NCBI RefSeq assembly: GCF_017526105.1
Contig: NZ_CP071839.1
Coordinates: 1,364,001-1,428,000, forward strand
Direction of reading: 5' to 3'
Source of the DNA: Streptomyces cyanogenus
GTDB lineage: Bacteria > Actinomycetota > Actinomycetes > Streptomycetales > Streptomycetaceae
Length of the DNA stretch: 64,000 nucleotides
Shown here: in pieces, positions 43,309 to 52,480 of the stretch
Layout of the letters: each line of letters begins with the position of its first letter
Position numbering within the stretch: the first letter of the stretch is position 1
Notes under the pieces: model-generated
Databases searched by the model: none
What the model was told of the DNA's origin: nothing
The model's input: the letters and a program-made list of their open reading frames with translations, nothing else
Position numbers and translations under genes: made by a program

Positions 43309-45086
43309 TCGGCGTAGCGCCACCGGCGTACGACCCGGCGGCCCCGACGACCGCCACCACCCTGCCCGTCGGCGCCGCGGCGACCGTGCGCGCCTACGTC
43401 ACCGAGCTGTTCCGCCGCCACCGGCGGGCCTTCCTGCTGCTCATCGCCGTCAACACGGTGGCAGTGATCGCCTCCATGGTGGGGCCGTACCTGCTGGGCG
43501 GTCTGGTCGAGCGGGTGACGGACGAGGCCGAGGAACTGCACCTGGGCCTGACCGCCGGGCTGTTCGTGCTCGCGCTGGTCGTGCAGGCCGGGTTCGTCCG
43601 CCAGGTACGGCTGCGGGGCGCGATGCTCGGCGAGCGGATGCTGGCCGACCTGCGCGAGGACTTCCTCGTCCGGTCCGTCGGGCTGCCGCCGGGCGTGCTG
43701 GAACGGGCGGGCACCGGCGACCTGCTCTCCCGCATCACCACCGACATCGACCGCCTGGCCAACGCCATGCGTGAGGCCGTGCCACAGCTGGCCATCGGTG
43801 TCGTGTGGGCCCTGCTGCTGCTCGGCGGGCTGGTCGTGACGGCCCCGCCGCTGGCCGCGGCCGTGCTGCTCGCCGTGCCGGTCCTGGTGGCCGGCTGCCG
43901 CTGGTACTTCAAGCGGGCGCCGTCCGGCTACCGCTCGGAGGCCGCCGGGTACGCCGCCGTCGCCGCCGCGCTCGCCGAGACCGTGGACGCGGGCCACACC
44001 ATCGAGGCGCACCGCCTCGGCGCCCGCCGCGTGGCCCTGTCCGAGCGGCGGATCAAGGAATGGACGGCCTGGGAGCGCTACACCCTCTGGCTCCGCTCCG
44101 TCCTCTTCCCGGTGATCAACGCCGTCCACCTCCTCGTGCTCGGTTCGGTCCTGATGGTCGGCGGTGTGTTCGTCCTGCACGGCTGGATCGGAGTCGGCCA
44201 GCTGACCACCGGCGCGCTCATCGCGCAGATGCTGGTCGATCCGGTGAACCTCATCCTGCGCTGGTACGACGAGGTGCAGGTCGCCCAGGTGTCGCTGGCC
44301 CGCCTGGTCGGTGTCCGGGACATCGAGCCGGACGCCGGGGACGCCTCGGTGTCCCCGGAGGGGCGGGTCGTGCACGCCGACCGGGTGCACTTCGGCTACC
44401 GCGAGGGCGTCGACGTGCTCCGCAAGGTCTCCCTGGAGGTCGCACCGGGCACCCGGCTCGCTCTGGTCGGCCCGTCCGGCGCGGGCAAGTCCACCCTGGG
44501 CCGGCTGATCGCCGGGATCTACGCGCCCCGTGACGGCCGGGTCACCCTGGGCGGGGCCGAGCTGTCCCGGATGCCCGCGGAACGCGTCCGCTCGCACGTC
44601 GCCCTCGTCAACCAGGAGCACCACGTCTTCGTGGGCTCCCTGCGCGACAACCTCCTCCTGGCCCGCACCGGCGCCACGGACGCCGAGCTGTGGGCGGCCC
44701 TGGGCGCGGTCGACGCGGACGAGTGGGCGCGGGCGCTGGACGACGGCCTGGACACCGAGGTGGGCTCCGGCGGCCTGGCGCTGACTCCGGCGCAGGCGCA
44801 GCAGATCGCGTTGGCGCGGCTGGTGCTGGCCGATCCGCACACGCTGGTCCTGGACGAGGCGACCTCGCTGCTCGACCCCCGCGCGGCCCGCCATCTGGAA
44901 CGCTCCCTGGCCCGGGTCCTCGACGGCCGCACCGTCGTCGCCATCGCCCACCGTCTGCACACCGCCCATGACGCAGACGTGATCGCCGTCGTGGAGAACG
45001 GCCGCATCAGCGAGCTGGGCAGCCACGACGACCTGGTCGCCGCCGAGGGCGCGTACGCGGCGCTGTGGCGGTCTTGGCACGGGTGA
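43305..45086 (+). CDS. Heterodimeric ABC exporter, subunit 2 (degenerate signature)
   Basis: Fused permease-ATPase of 593 aa, partner of the upstream gene with which it shares an ATGA overlap. Its transmembrane region spans residues about 40-310. The ATPase domain has an intact Walker A GPSGAGKST (389-397), Walker B TLVLDEA (513-519) and H-loop H549 in IAHRL, but the signature is LTPAQ (493-497) instead of LSGGQ. Combined with subunit 1, one composite ATP site (Walker A/B/His here plus LSGGQ there) should hydrolyse ATP. The other site lacks both a P-loop and a signature. Substrate unknown. Confidence 0.9.
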   Translation: MIGVAPPAYDPAAPTTATTLPVGAAATVRAYVTELFRRHRRAFLLLIAVNTVAVIASMVGPYLLGGLVERVTDEAEELHLGLTAGLFVLALVVQAGFVRQVRLRGAMLGERMLADLREDFLVRSVGLPPGVLERAGTGDLLSRITTDIDRLANAMREAVPQLAIGVVWALLLLGGLVVTAPPLAAAVLLAVPVLVAGCRWYFKRAPSGYRSEAAGYAAVAAALAETVDAGHTIEAHRLGARRVALSERRIKEWTAWERYTLWLRSVLFPVINAVHLLVLGSVLMVGGVFVLHGWIGVGQLTTGALIAQMLVDPVNLILRWYDEVQVAQVSLARLVGVRDIEPDAGDASVSPEGRVVHADRVHFGYREGVDVLRKVSLEVAPGTRLALVGPSGAGKSTLGRLIAGIYAPRDGRVTLGGAELSRMPAERVRSHVALVNQEHHVFVGSLRDNLLLARTGATDAELWAALGAVDADEWARALDDGLDTEVGSGGLALTPAQAQQIALARLVLADPHTLVLDEATSLLDPRAARHLERSLARVLDGRTVVAIAHRLHTAHDADVIAVVENGRISELGSHDDLVAAEGAYAALWRSWHG

Positions 45087-45142
45087 CGGCCTGACGGGTG
45101 GCCGGCTGGGGGTCCGCGCCGAGGAGGGCCGTTCGGGTCGGC

Positions 45143-45170
45143 TCGCCGCAGGCGGGGGTGCCTGCGGCGA
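45143..45170 (+). terminator. Strong terminator after the ABC pair
   Basis: Perfect 11-bp stem TCGCCGCAGGC / GCCTGCGGCGA with a GGGGGT loop, 56 bp past the stop. A weaker GGGTAG/CTACCC hairpin follows at 45182-45204. Confidence 0.8.
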
Positions 45171-45517
45171 CAGGGGTGCCTGGGTAGGGGGGACCTGTCT
45201 ACCCGGTCCGCCGGGGATGTACCGGCCCCTGGAAGTGCCCCCGCCGACGACGGCCGGGGCTCGGGGCGCGAGGGGGGCGACCCCTTCGGGCGCCAGGGCG
45301 GTGGGCCGCGCACCAGACCGGTACAGGGGCGCGCCGCCCCGCCGGGAGCCGTGCCGTTGCGCGGGGGCGAGCAGGGGTGGAAGGCTGGAGAGCGGCACCG
45401 GTTCCGGGTGCATCCGGGAACCAGGAGGTTCCCGGCGGGTGATCCCGCGTCCTGCGTGCCGACGGCCCGCCGTCCGCTGGGGCGGCACCCGGCCGTCCTC
45501 ACCACCTGGAGGTAGTC
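45171..45517. other. Intergenic stretch, probably promoter of the DUF5709 gene
   Basis: About 350 bp of G-rich sequence with no convincing gene on either strand; long open frames here are shadows of composition. AACCAGGAGGTTCCCGGCG near 45420 is a small imperfect palindrome. I cannot identify a promoter by eye. Confidence 0.5.
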
Positions 45518-45988
45518 GTGGACAGCGCCGACGGTTGGGGGGACGACGTCTACCAGCCCGATCCCGCGGAGATCCGGGAGGACTCGGGGGTGCTCGACGT
45601 CGAGGACACTCTGGATTTCGACGGCGTCGCCGACCCCCTCGACCGCGGCTGGTCCCCTCCCGAGCGACCGTGGGCGGTCGAACACACCGGTGTGACGGCG
45701 GCCGAGCGCCAGGCGGGCGAGACCCTCGACCAGCGGCTCGCCGAGGAGCTGCCGGATCTCGCCGCGCCCGACGGCGACGGCATCGGGGATTGCGCAGGAA
45801 CCGACGGGGAACTCCTCGACAACGAGGTCGGCGACTCCCGCTCCGGCCGGCTGGTGGCCCCCGACGAGGGCACGCACGAGGACGAGGAGGAAGCCCTCGT
45901 CGCCACCGACGTCGGTATCGACGGTGCCGCCGCCTCCGCCGAGGAAGCGGCGATGCACATCGTCGACGAGGACGCGCTCCCCGGCTGA
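45518..45988 (+). CDS. DUF5709-family acidic protein
   Basis: Strongly acidic protein of 156 aa of the actinobacterial DUF5709 family, function unknown. Conserved blocks are DDVYQPDPAEIREDSGVLDV, PLDRGWSPPERPWAVEHTGV, TAAERQAGETLDQRLAEELP, DNEVGDSRSGRLVAPDEGTH and DVGIDGAAASAEEAAMHIV. There is no signal peptide or membrane segment, so it is probably cytosolic and partly disordered. The GTG start is preceded by GGAGGTAG. It lies 51 bp upstream of the L31 type B gene on the same strand and may share its transcript. Confidence 0.85.
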   Translation: MDSADGWGDDVYQPDPAEIREDSGVLDVEDTLDFDGVADPLDRGWSPPERPWAVEHTGVTAAERQAGETLDQRLAEELPDLAAPDGDGIGDCAGTDGELLDNEVGDSRSGRLVAPDEGTHEDEEEALVATDVGIDGAAASAEEAAMHIVDEDALPG

Positions 45989-46039
45989 GCCGGAGCCTGC
46001 GGGTCCGCCCGTCCCGACCGCCCCGCACGAGGAGCCGCC

Positions 46040-46303
46040 ATGCAGCAGGAGAAGCACCCCGACTACCACCCGGTCGTCTTCCGCGACCGCGCCGCCGGCT
46101 ACGCCTTCCTGACCCGGTCCACCGCGCAGAGCGAGCAGACCATCGAATGGGACGACGGCCAGACCTACCCGGTGATCGACGTGGAGATCTCCTCGGAGAG
46201 CCACCCCTTCTACACGGGCAAGGCCCGCACGGTCGACACCGAGGGCCGCGTGGCCCGCTTCGAGCGCCGGTACGGCGCGGGGGACGCCGGCGAGGCGACC
46301 TGA
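46040..46303 (+). CDS. rpmE2: Ribosomal protein L31 type B (zinc-independent)
   Basis: Large-subunit ribosomal protein of 87 aa, the C-minus paralogue of L31. Typical sequence: [40 protein letters not shown] and [20 protein letters not shown]. It lacks the two CxxC pairs of zinc-binding L31. In Streptomyces such copies are usually Zur-repressed and replace the zinc form under zinc starvation. I see no Zur box in the 51 bp upstream, so regulation here may be through the DUF5709 promoter. GAGGAG precedes the ATG. Confidence 0.93.
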   Translation: MQQEKHPDYHPVVFRDRAAGYAFLTRSTAQSEQTIEWDDGQTYPVIDVEISSESHPFYTGKARTVDTEGRVARFERRYGAGDAGEAT

Positions 46304-46317
46304 TCGCAAGGGCTTCC

Positions 46318-47112
46318 TCAGATCACGTTGAGAGCCGCGGCGCAGCCCACTCCGCCGAGCAGCATGAACGCCGGCATGAGCACCTTCAGCTCGACCCAGC
46401 TGCCCGCCCGGAACCGCATCGCCTTCGGCGGCCCCAGCGGATACCAGCGCTTGCGGCCCACCGGGATCGGCCACAGGATCGGGCAGCCGGACACGGTCAG
46501 GGCGTCCCCGATGTCGTGGACCAGCGCACCCAGCACGATCGGCAGCCCCAGCCAGAGGTACTCCTGCCCCGGCGCGGTGAACAGCCAGTCGGAGCCGTTG
46601 CCGGGCTTGTCCAGCACTCCCGCCAGGATCCACGCGCTGGTCGCCGCGAGCAGCCAGACCAGGACATCGCTGCTGGAACCGCGCGCCGCCCGCCACAGCA
46701 GACCCTCGATCGCGAGCACCATGTGCACGAACAGGATCGCCAGCACCGCCCACCGGCCACCCGTGATCGCCGCCGCGGAACAGCCGGCGCCGATCAGCAC
46801 CGCCCACACCCAGGTGTGCGTCAACGTACGGTGACCGCCGGAGCGGCGCGGATCGCCCTGCTTCCTGGTCGCCTTGTAGACGGCGTACGACAGCTTGTCC
46901 ACGATCTCGCAGATCCAGCGGGAGACCGGTCCGAAGGCCCGGGAGATGGTGGCCGCCTTGTGATCGAGGTCCGGGGCGAGCGCGGCGCCTGCGCAGATCA
47001 GCGCGCCGCACAGGAGGACCGGCCAGGGCATGGGATGCCCGGCCGCCGCGGCGGCGGCCCCGACGCCCAGCCAGGCCGCGGCCCCCGACAGTGAGTGTGC
47101 TGGTCCCATCAT
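46318..47112 (-). CDS. YdjM-like membrane-bound metal-dependent hydrolase (DUF457)
   Basis: Multi-pass membrane protein of 264 aa of the YdjM family. The motif-bearing loops are conserved: GPAHSLSGAAAW at the start, APDLDHKAATISRAFGPVSR, GGHRTLTHTWVWAVLIGAG and LVHDIGDALTVSGCPILWPI. The Asp/His residues in DLDHK, GGHRTLTH and HDIGD are those expected to bind metal. At least six hydrophobic segments are present. Starts at the first of two tandem ATGs, preceded by GGGGAG. It is divergent from the helicase gene, 145 bp apart. Substrate unknown; E. coli YdjM is SOS-regulated, and no LexA-type box is evident here. Confidence 0.85.
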   Translation of the reverse strand: MMGPAHSLSGAAAWLGVGAAAAAAGHPMPWPVLLCGALICAGAALAPDLDHKAATISRAFGPVSRWICEIVDKLSYAVYKATRKQGDPRRSGGHRTLTHTWVWAVLIGAGCSAAAITGGRWAVLAILFVHMVLAIEGLLWRAARGSSSDVLVWLLAATSAWILAGVLDKPGNGSDWLFTAPGQEYLWLGLPIVLGALVHDIGDALTVSGCPILWPIPVGRKRWYPLGPPKAMRFRAGSWVELKVLMPAFMLLGGVGCAAALNVI

Positions 47113-47257
47113 GGCCGCTCCCCGCCCCATTCCTTTTGTGCCGCTGTCCAGTTGACCTGGTGCGCTGACGCTGCGTCGGCGACACAGCGTAGCGGCCGTG
47201 ATCTTCGCACCCGCAGCCGATTCCCCGCTCGGGCCCAAGGCCAGGCAAGATGGGGGC

Positions 47258-49771
47258 GTGACCCTCATCGATCAGCTGCCGCCGACCGCAGACCCCGACG
47301 CCCTGTACGAAGCCTTCGAGTCGTGGGCGCAGGAGCGGGGCCTCACCCTCTATCCCCACCAGGAGGAGGCGCTGATCGAGGTGGTCTCCGGGGCGAACGT
47401 GATCGTCTCGACGCCCACCGGCTCCGGCAAGAGCATGATCGCCGCAGGCGCGCACTTCGCCGCGCTGGCCCGGGACGAGGTCACCTTCTACACGGCACCG
47501 ATCAAGGCCCTGGTGTCGGAGAAGTTCTTCGAGCTGTGCAAGCTCTTCGGCACCGAGAACGTGGGCATGCTCACCGGTGACGCGTCCGTGAACGCGGACG
47601 CGCCCGTGATCTGCTGCACCGCCGAGGTGCTGGCGTCGATCGCGCTGCGCGACGGCAAGCACGCGGACGTCGGCCAGGTCGTCATGGACGAGTTCCACTT
47701 CTACGCCGAGGGCGACCGCGGCTGGGCCTGGCAGATCCCGCTGCTGGAGCTTCCGCAGGCGCAGTTCATTCTGATGTCGGCCACTTTGGGTGACATGTCC
47801 TTCTTCGAGAAGGACCTCACCCGCCGCACCGGCCGTCCCACCGCGGTCGTCCGCTCGGCGACCCGCCCGGTGCCCCTCTCCTACGAGTACAAGCTGACCC
47901 CGCTCACCGAGACGCTCACCGACCTGCTGGAGAGCAAGCAGGCGCCGGTGTACATCGTGCACTTCACGCAGGCGCAGGCCGTGGAACGGGCGCAGGCGCT
48001 GATGAGCATCAACATGTGCACGCGGGAGGAGAAGGACCAGATCGCCGAGTTGATCGGCAACTTCCGCTTCACCACCAAGTTCGGCCGCAACCTCTCCCGT
48101 TACGTCCGGCACGGCATCGGCGTGCACCACGCCGGCATGCTGCCCAAGTACCGGCGTCTGGTGGAGAAGCTCGCCCAGGCCGGTCTGCTGAAGGTCATCT
48201 GCGGCACGGACACGCTCGGCGTCGGCGTCAACGTGCCCATCCGCACGGTGCTGTTCACTGCGCTGACCAAGTACGACGGCAGCCGGGTGCGCACGCTGCG
48301 GGCGCGGGAGTTCCACCAGATCGCGGGCCGGGCCGGGCGGGCCGGTTTCGACACCGCGGGTCTGGTGGTCGCGCAGGCGCCGGAGCACGTCATCGAGAAC
48401 GAGAAGGCGCTGGCGAAGGCGGGCGACGACCCGAAGAAGCGGCGCAAGGTGGTGCGCAAGAAGGCGCCGGAGGGCTTCGTCGGCTGGACGGAGAACACCT
48501 TCCAGAAGCTGATCGAGTCGGAGCCGGAGCCGCTGACCTCGCGATTCCGGGTGACGCACACGATGCTGCTGTCGGTGATCGCGCGCCCGGGCAACGCGTT
48601 CGAGGCGATGCGCCACCTCTTGGAGGACAACCACGAGCCGCGCCGGCAGCAGCTGCGGCACATCCGGCGGGCGATCGCGATCTACCGCTCCCTGCTCGAC
48701 GGCGGGATCGTGGAGAAGCTCGACAAGCCGGACGCCGAGGGCCGCATCGTCCGCCTCACGGTCGATCTCCAGCAGGACTTCGCCCTGAACCAGCCGCTGT
48801 CCACGTTCGCGCTGGCCGCGTTCGAACTCCTCGACCCCGAGTCGCCGTCGTACGCCCTCGACATGGTCTCCGTCGTCGAGTCCACCCTGGACGACCCTCG
48901 GCAGATCCTCGTCGCCCAGCAGAACAAGGCGCGCGGCGAGGCCGTTGCCGCGATGAAGGCGGACGGTGTCGAGTACGAGGAGCGCATGGAGCGCCTCCAG
49001 GACATCACCTACCCGAAGCCCCTGGAAGAGCTGCTCTTCCACGCGTACAACACCTACCGCAAGAGCCACCCGTGGGTCGGCGACCACCCGCTGTCGCCGA
49101 AGTCGGTGATCCGGGACATGTACGAGCGGGCGCTGTCCTTCACGGAGCTGGTGTCCTTCTACGAGCTGGCCCGCACCGAGGGCATCGTGCTGCGCTATCT
49201 GGCCAGCGCCTACAAGACCCTGGACCACACCATCCCGGACGACCTGAAGTCCGAGGACCTGCAGGACCTGATCGAGTGGCTGGGCGAGATGGTGCGCCAG
49301 GTGGACTCCAGCCTGCTGGACGAGTGGGAGCAGCTCGCCAACCCGGAGGAGATGACCGCCGAGGAGGCCCAGGAGAAAGCCGACGAGGTCAAGCCGGTCA
49401 CCGCCAACGCCCGCGCCTTCCGCGTCCTCGTCCGCAACGCCATGTTCCGCCGGGTCGAGCTGGCCGCCCTGGACCAGGTCGAGGAACTGGGCGAGATGGA
49501 CGCCGAGTCCGGCTGGGACGCCGAGGCCTGGGGCGAGGCGATGGACAAGTACTGGGACGAGTACGAGGACCTCGGCACCGGTCCTGACGCCCGCGGTCCC
49601 AAGCTGCTGGTCATCAAGGAGGAGCCGGAGAACGGCCTCTGGCGCGTCCGCCAGATCTTCGACGACCCGAACGGCGACCACGACTGGGGCATCAGCGCGG
49701 AGATCGACCTCGCGGCCTCCGACGCCGAGGGCCGCGCCGTGGTACGCGTCACCGATGTCGGCCAGCTGTGA
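47258..49771 (+). CDS. Ski2-like DEAD/DEAH-box helicase with DUF3516-type C-terminus
   Basis: ATP-dependent RNA/DNA helicase of 837 aa, superfamily 2. Motif I TPTGSGKS at 52-59, Ia-like APIKALVSEKFF, motif II D-E-F-H at 144-147, motif III SAT at 174-176, then the RecA2 motifs HHAGMLPKYRRLVEKLAQAG, GTDTLGVGVNVPIRTVLFT and HQIAGRAGRAGFDTAG. The remaining 450 residues match the actinobacterial DUF3516-type helical domain (VGDHPLSPKSVIRDMYERAL, DEWEQLANPEEMTAEEAQEK). The GTG start (VTLIDQLPPTADPDAL) has GATGGGGGC upstream. A role in RNA processing is a family-level guess. The thioesterase gene begins 40 bp downstream. Confidence 0.92.
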   Translation: MTLIDQLPPTADPDALYEAFESWAQERGLTLYPHQEEALIEVVSGANVIVSTPTGSGKSMIAAGAHFAALARDEVTFYTAPIKALVSEKFFELCKLFGTENVGMLTGDASVNADAPVICCTAEVLASIALRDGKHADVGQVVMDEFHFYAEGDRGWAWQIPLLELPQAQFILMSATLGDMSFFEKDLTRRTGRPTAVVRSATRPVPLSYEYKLTPLTETLTDLLESKQAPVYIVHFTQAQAVERAQALMSINMCTREEKDQIAELIGNFRFTTKFGRNLSRYVRHGIGVHHAGMLPKYRRLVEKLAQAGLLKVICGTDTLGVGVNVPIRTVLFTALTKYDGSRVRTLRAREFHQIAGRAGRAGFDTAGLVVAQAPEHVIENEKALAKAGDDPKKRRKVVRKKAPEGFVGWTENTFQKLIESEPEPLTSRFRVTHTMLLSVIARPGNAFEAMRHLLEDNHEPRRQQLRHIRRAIAIYRSLLDGGIVEKLDKPDAEGRIVRLTVDLQQDFALNQPLSTFALAAFELLDPESPSYALDMVSVVESTLDDPRQILVAQQNKARGEAVAAMKADGVEYEERMERLQDITYPKPLEELLFHAYNTYRKSHPWVGDHPLSPKSVIRDMYERALSFTELVSFYELARTEGIVLRYLASAYKTLDHTIPDDLKSEDLQDLIEWLGEMVRQVDSSLLDEWEQLANPEEMTAEEAQEKADEVKPVTANARAFRVLVRNAMFRRVELAALDQVEELGEMDAESGWDAEAWGEAMDKYWDEYEDLGTGPDARGPKLLVIKEEPENGLWRVRQIFDDPNGDHDWGISAEIDLAASDAEGRAVVRVTDVGQL

Positions 49772-49811
49772 GCAGCTCGCGGTCAGTGGCAAGCCAAGGA
49801 GAATCCCACCC

Positions 49812-50678
49812 ATGACGAATCCGGCCGAGAGACTGGTCGACCTGCTCGACCTGGAGCAGATCGAGGTCAACATCTTCCGTGGCCGCAGTCCCGAGGAGTC
49901 CCTGCAACGGGTGTTCGGCGGCCAGGTGGCGGGCCAGGCGCTGGTCGCCGCCGGCCGCACCACGGACGGCGAACGCCCGGTGCACTCGCTGCACGCGTAC
50001 TTCCTGCGCCCGGGCCGGCCGGGCGTGCCGATCGTGTACCAGGTGGAACGGGTCCGCGACGGGCGCTCCTTCACGACGCGCCGGGTCACGGCCGTGCAGC
50101 AGGGCCGCACGATCTTCAATCTGACCGCCTCCTTTCACAAGCCTGAGGAAGGACCGTTCGAGCACCAGCTGCCGCCGGCCCGCGAGGTGCCGGCCCCCGA
50201 GTCGCTGCCGACGGTCACCGAGGAGGTCCGCAAGCATCTGGGGGCGCTGCCGGAACAGTTGGAGCGGATGGCGCGCCGCCAGCCGTTCGACATCCGGTAC
50301 GTCGACCGGCTGCGCTGGAACACCGAGGAGATCGAGGGCGCCGAGCCGCGCAGCGCCGTGTGGATGCGCGCGGTCGGGCCGCTCGGTGACGATCCGCTGG
50401 TTCACACGTGCGCGCTGACCTACGCCAGCGACATGACCCTCCTGGACGCAGTGCGTATCCCTGTGGAGCCCCTGTGGGGGCCGCGGAACTTCGACATGGC
50501 CTCGCTGGACCACGCCATGTGGTTCCACCGGCCGTTCCGCGCGGACGAGTGGTTCCTGTACGACCAGGAGTCACCGATCGCGACAGGCGGACGCGGGCTG
50601 GCCCGCGGGCGCATCTACGACCTGCAGGGGCGACTGCTCGTGTCGGTCGTGCAGGAGGGCCTGTTCAGGTCCCTGTAG
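49812..50678 (+). CDS. tesB: Acyl-CoA thioesterase II (TesB)
   Basis: Cytosolic double-hotdog acyl-CoA thioesterase of 288 aa, the standard TesB length. Hotdog one: NIFRGRSPEESLQRVFGGQV and HSLHAYFLRPGRPGVPIVYQ with RSFTTRRVTAVQQGRTIFN. Hotdog two: LTYASDMTLLDAVRIP carries the catalytic Asp, followed by SLDHAMWFHRPFRADEWFLY with the conserved Gln and Thr region (ATGGRGLARGRIYDLQGRL). AAGGAGA precedes the ATG. It probably follows the helicase gene in one transcript; the functional link is unclear. Confidence 0.92.
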   Translation: MTNPAERLVDLLDLEQIEVNIFRGRSPEESLQRVFGGQVAGQALVAAGRTTDGERPVHSLHAYFLRPGRPGVPIVYQVERVRDGRSFTTRRVTAVQQGRTIFNLTASFHKPEEGPFEHQLPPAREVPAPESLPTVTEEVRKHLGALPEQLERMARRQPFDIRYVDRLRWNTEEIEGAEPRSAVWMRAVGPLGDDPLVHTCALTYASDMTLLDAVRIPVEPLWGPRNFDMASLDHAMWFHRPFRADEWFLYDQESPIATGGRGLARGRIYDLQGRLLVSVVQEGLFRSL

Positions 50679-50708
50679 CAGTTTCGGGGCCGCCGCGGGT
50701 GTGGGTGG

Positions 50709-51848
50709 TCAGACCCGCTCCGGCCGCACCGGGCGGGGGCTTCTGCGCCGCAACCAGGCCCGCAGACCGCGGGACGACCGCGGCGGAGCAGGGTGGACCG
50801 GCCCGTGGTCCCGGGGAACGGGTTGCACCGCCGGCCGGCCCGCGGACTCCGGGGGCTGCGCGCAGGGCTCCCGGGTGTGCACCACCGACGGGGCGTGTCG
50901 GGCCGTAGGCTCCGCGGACCGTGGCACCGGTGCCAGATGCCTTGTCGTCTCTCCCGCGGGCCGGGTGACCGTCCGCTCTTCCGCCCGCCCGGTGACCGTC
51001 CGTGCCATCGGTGGGATGGGCCGTGCGACGGCGCGGTGCGTCGGCGGTACGCGGCGGGCCGCCGGGCGGGGGGTGGTGGGCGAGGCGTCGCGGGCTTCTG
51101 CGACCGAGCGGGCCAGTTCGCTGCGCAGCCAGCCGATCTCGTCCGCGTCCTGCGCCGTCGTGATCCGCTCGGCGAGGTGCGCCGAGGGGGACCCCGGGAG
51201 GCCGTGGCCCGGTGGTGCGGGCCGGAACCGGTTCAGGCAGGCGCGCTCGTACGGGTCCTTGACGACGTCCGCCACCTCGACGGGCGCGAGGAGGGCGGCC
51301 ACGGCCCCGGCGCGGGCCCACGGGTCCTCGGCCTGTCGCAGCAGGAATCCGAGGTGCCGTCCGCGCCAGTTGCGTGCCCGCACATCCACTCCGGCCGCCA
51401 GCTGGCTCCGCAGCGTCTCGGGCGTACGCCCCTTGAGCAGGTGTGCGTTCTCCGGGGCAGCCACGAACCGGCTCAGCTCTTCCGCCAGATAGAGCCAGAC
51501 CACGGCTCGGTAGCGGTTGAGGTAGAACGTGACGGGCACGAGCAGTCCCAGGCGGGCGAGCCGGCTGAACCGGCCGGCGGGGATCTTCATGAGGGCGGCA
51601 CCCTCCGCCGTACCCACGACCTGCACGCGCCGCCGCAGGGATTCAGGGAAGTCGCCCTCGGCGCGGAGGCGGTCGATCTCCGCGCGCTCCACGCGCCGGC
51701 CTCCTCCCCCGCCCTCGTCGGGCACCGTCCGGATGCAGCCAAGCCGCACGGCGAGGTCGAACTCGCTTCGCTTGAGTCCGAGTTCGCGAGCGGCACGGCT
51801 CGGCGTGCAGGTGCTGGGGCGGGGTGGGTCGAAGGTGCGTGCCGACAT
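50709..51848 (-). CDS. DUF6397-family protein
   Basis: Streptomyces-type DUF6397 protein of 379 aa, function unknown. The N-terminal 200 residues look like a DNA-binding-type module: TPSRAARELGLKRSEFDLAV (HTH-like), LGCIRTVPDEGGGGGRRVER, then VGTAEGAALMKIPAGRFSRL with ARLGLLVPVTFYLNRYRAVV. RNWRGRHLGFLLRQAEDPWA and VADVVKDPYERACLNRFRP follow. The C-terminal 130 residues are a low-complexity Arg/Pro/Thr tail (MARTVTGRAEERTVTRPAGE) ending in GLRAWLRRRSPRPVRPERV, highly basic. GGGGGAG precedes the ATG. It lies downstream of an orphan roadblock gene on the same strand. Confidence 0.8.
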   Translation of the reverse strand: MSARTFDPPRPSTCTPSRAARELGLKRSEFDLAVRLGCIRTVPDEGGGGGRRVERAEIDRLRAEGDFPESLRRRVQVVGTAEGAALMKIPAGRFSRLARLGLLVPVTFYLNRYRAVVWLYLAEELSRFVAAPENAHLLKGRTPETLRSQLAAGVDVRARNWRGRHLGFLLRQAEDPWARAGAVAALLAPVEVADVVKDPYERACLNRFRPAPPGHGLPGSPSAHLAERITTAQDADEIGWLRSELARSVAEARDASPTTPRPAARRVPPTHRAVARPIPPMARTVTGRAEERTVTRPAGETTRHLAPVPRSAEPTARHAPSVVHTREPCAQPPESAGRPAVQPVPRDHGPVHPAPPRSSRGLRAWLRRRSPRPVRPERV

Positions 51849-51974
51849 GGTCGTACTCCCCCGTGGAGTCCGTGGCTCACGCCCGGTGCGTTCGCCGTGC
51901 ACACACCGTAGCCGTTCTGCCGCACCTCGTGGCGAGCCTGTGGATAACTCCATGGGAGCGGGAAAAGCCGCAGG

Positions 51975-52388
51975 TCAGGTGTCTGATGGGCGAGTCCGCT
52001 CCGGTTGCCTGGCGTCGACGCCGAGGTGTTCGCCGACCCGGTTGACGAGCAGGGTCATCTCGTAGGCGATCTGGCCGATGTCGGCCTCCGCACCGCTGAG
52101 CACGCACAGACAGCTGCCCGTGCCGGCCGCGGTCACGAACAGCACGGCGTCGTCGTACTCGACCATCGTCTGGCGCACTCTGCCCGCGCCGAAGTGGCGT
52201 CCCGAGCCCTTCGCCAGGCTGTGCAGCCCGGAGGCCACGGCGGCCAGATGCTCGGCGTCCTCGCGGCGTAGGCCCGTACTCGCTGCGGTGACCAGTCCGT
52301 CGTTCGACAGGACCAGTGCGTGGCGTACGTGGTCCACCCGCCCGGTCAGATCGTCCAGGAGCCAGTCGAGACCCTGGTTCTGCGCCAT
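51975..52388 (-). CDS. Roadblock/LC7 protein, orphan CvnB paralogue
   Basis: Roadblock/LC7-domain protein of 137 aa, the class that acts with small GTPases in Streptomyces conservons. It reads LDWLLDDLTGRVDHVRHALV, LRREDAEHLAAVASGLHSLA, KGSGRHFGAGRVRQTMVEYD and ADIGQIAYEMTLLVNRVGEH. By eye it is about three quarters identical to the CvnB encoded 2 kb away in the conservon, yet it has no CvnA, C or D partners of its own. GGGGAGA precedes the ATG. It could compete with or substitute for CvnB. It is separated from the conservon by a divergent PPOX gene. Confidence 0.88.
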   Translation of the reverse strand: MAQNQGLDWLLDDLTGRVDHVRHALVLSNDGLVTAASTGLRREDAEHLAAVASGLHSLAKGSGRHFGAGRVRQTMVEYDDAVLFVTAAGTGSCLCVLSGAEADIGQIAYEMTLLVNRVGEHLGVDARQPERTRPSDT

Positions 52389-52480
52389 GTCCGTCTCCCC
52401 GTGTGATGTCTCCCCCTGGCTTGGAGGAACTCCCCGCCAGCCTTCCCCACGACCGGCGCGCGGGCAAGCAGGATGGGCCC

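Noticed and set aside
44519..50119. Very long minus-strand open frame of over 1800 codons across the ABC, DUF5709, L31 and helicase genes, and a similar plus-strand one at 1396-5556
   Set aside because: These are antisense shadows of real genes caused by extreme GC content; the translations are low-complexity and no family motif appears.
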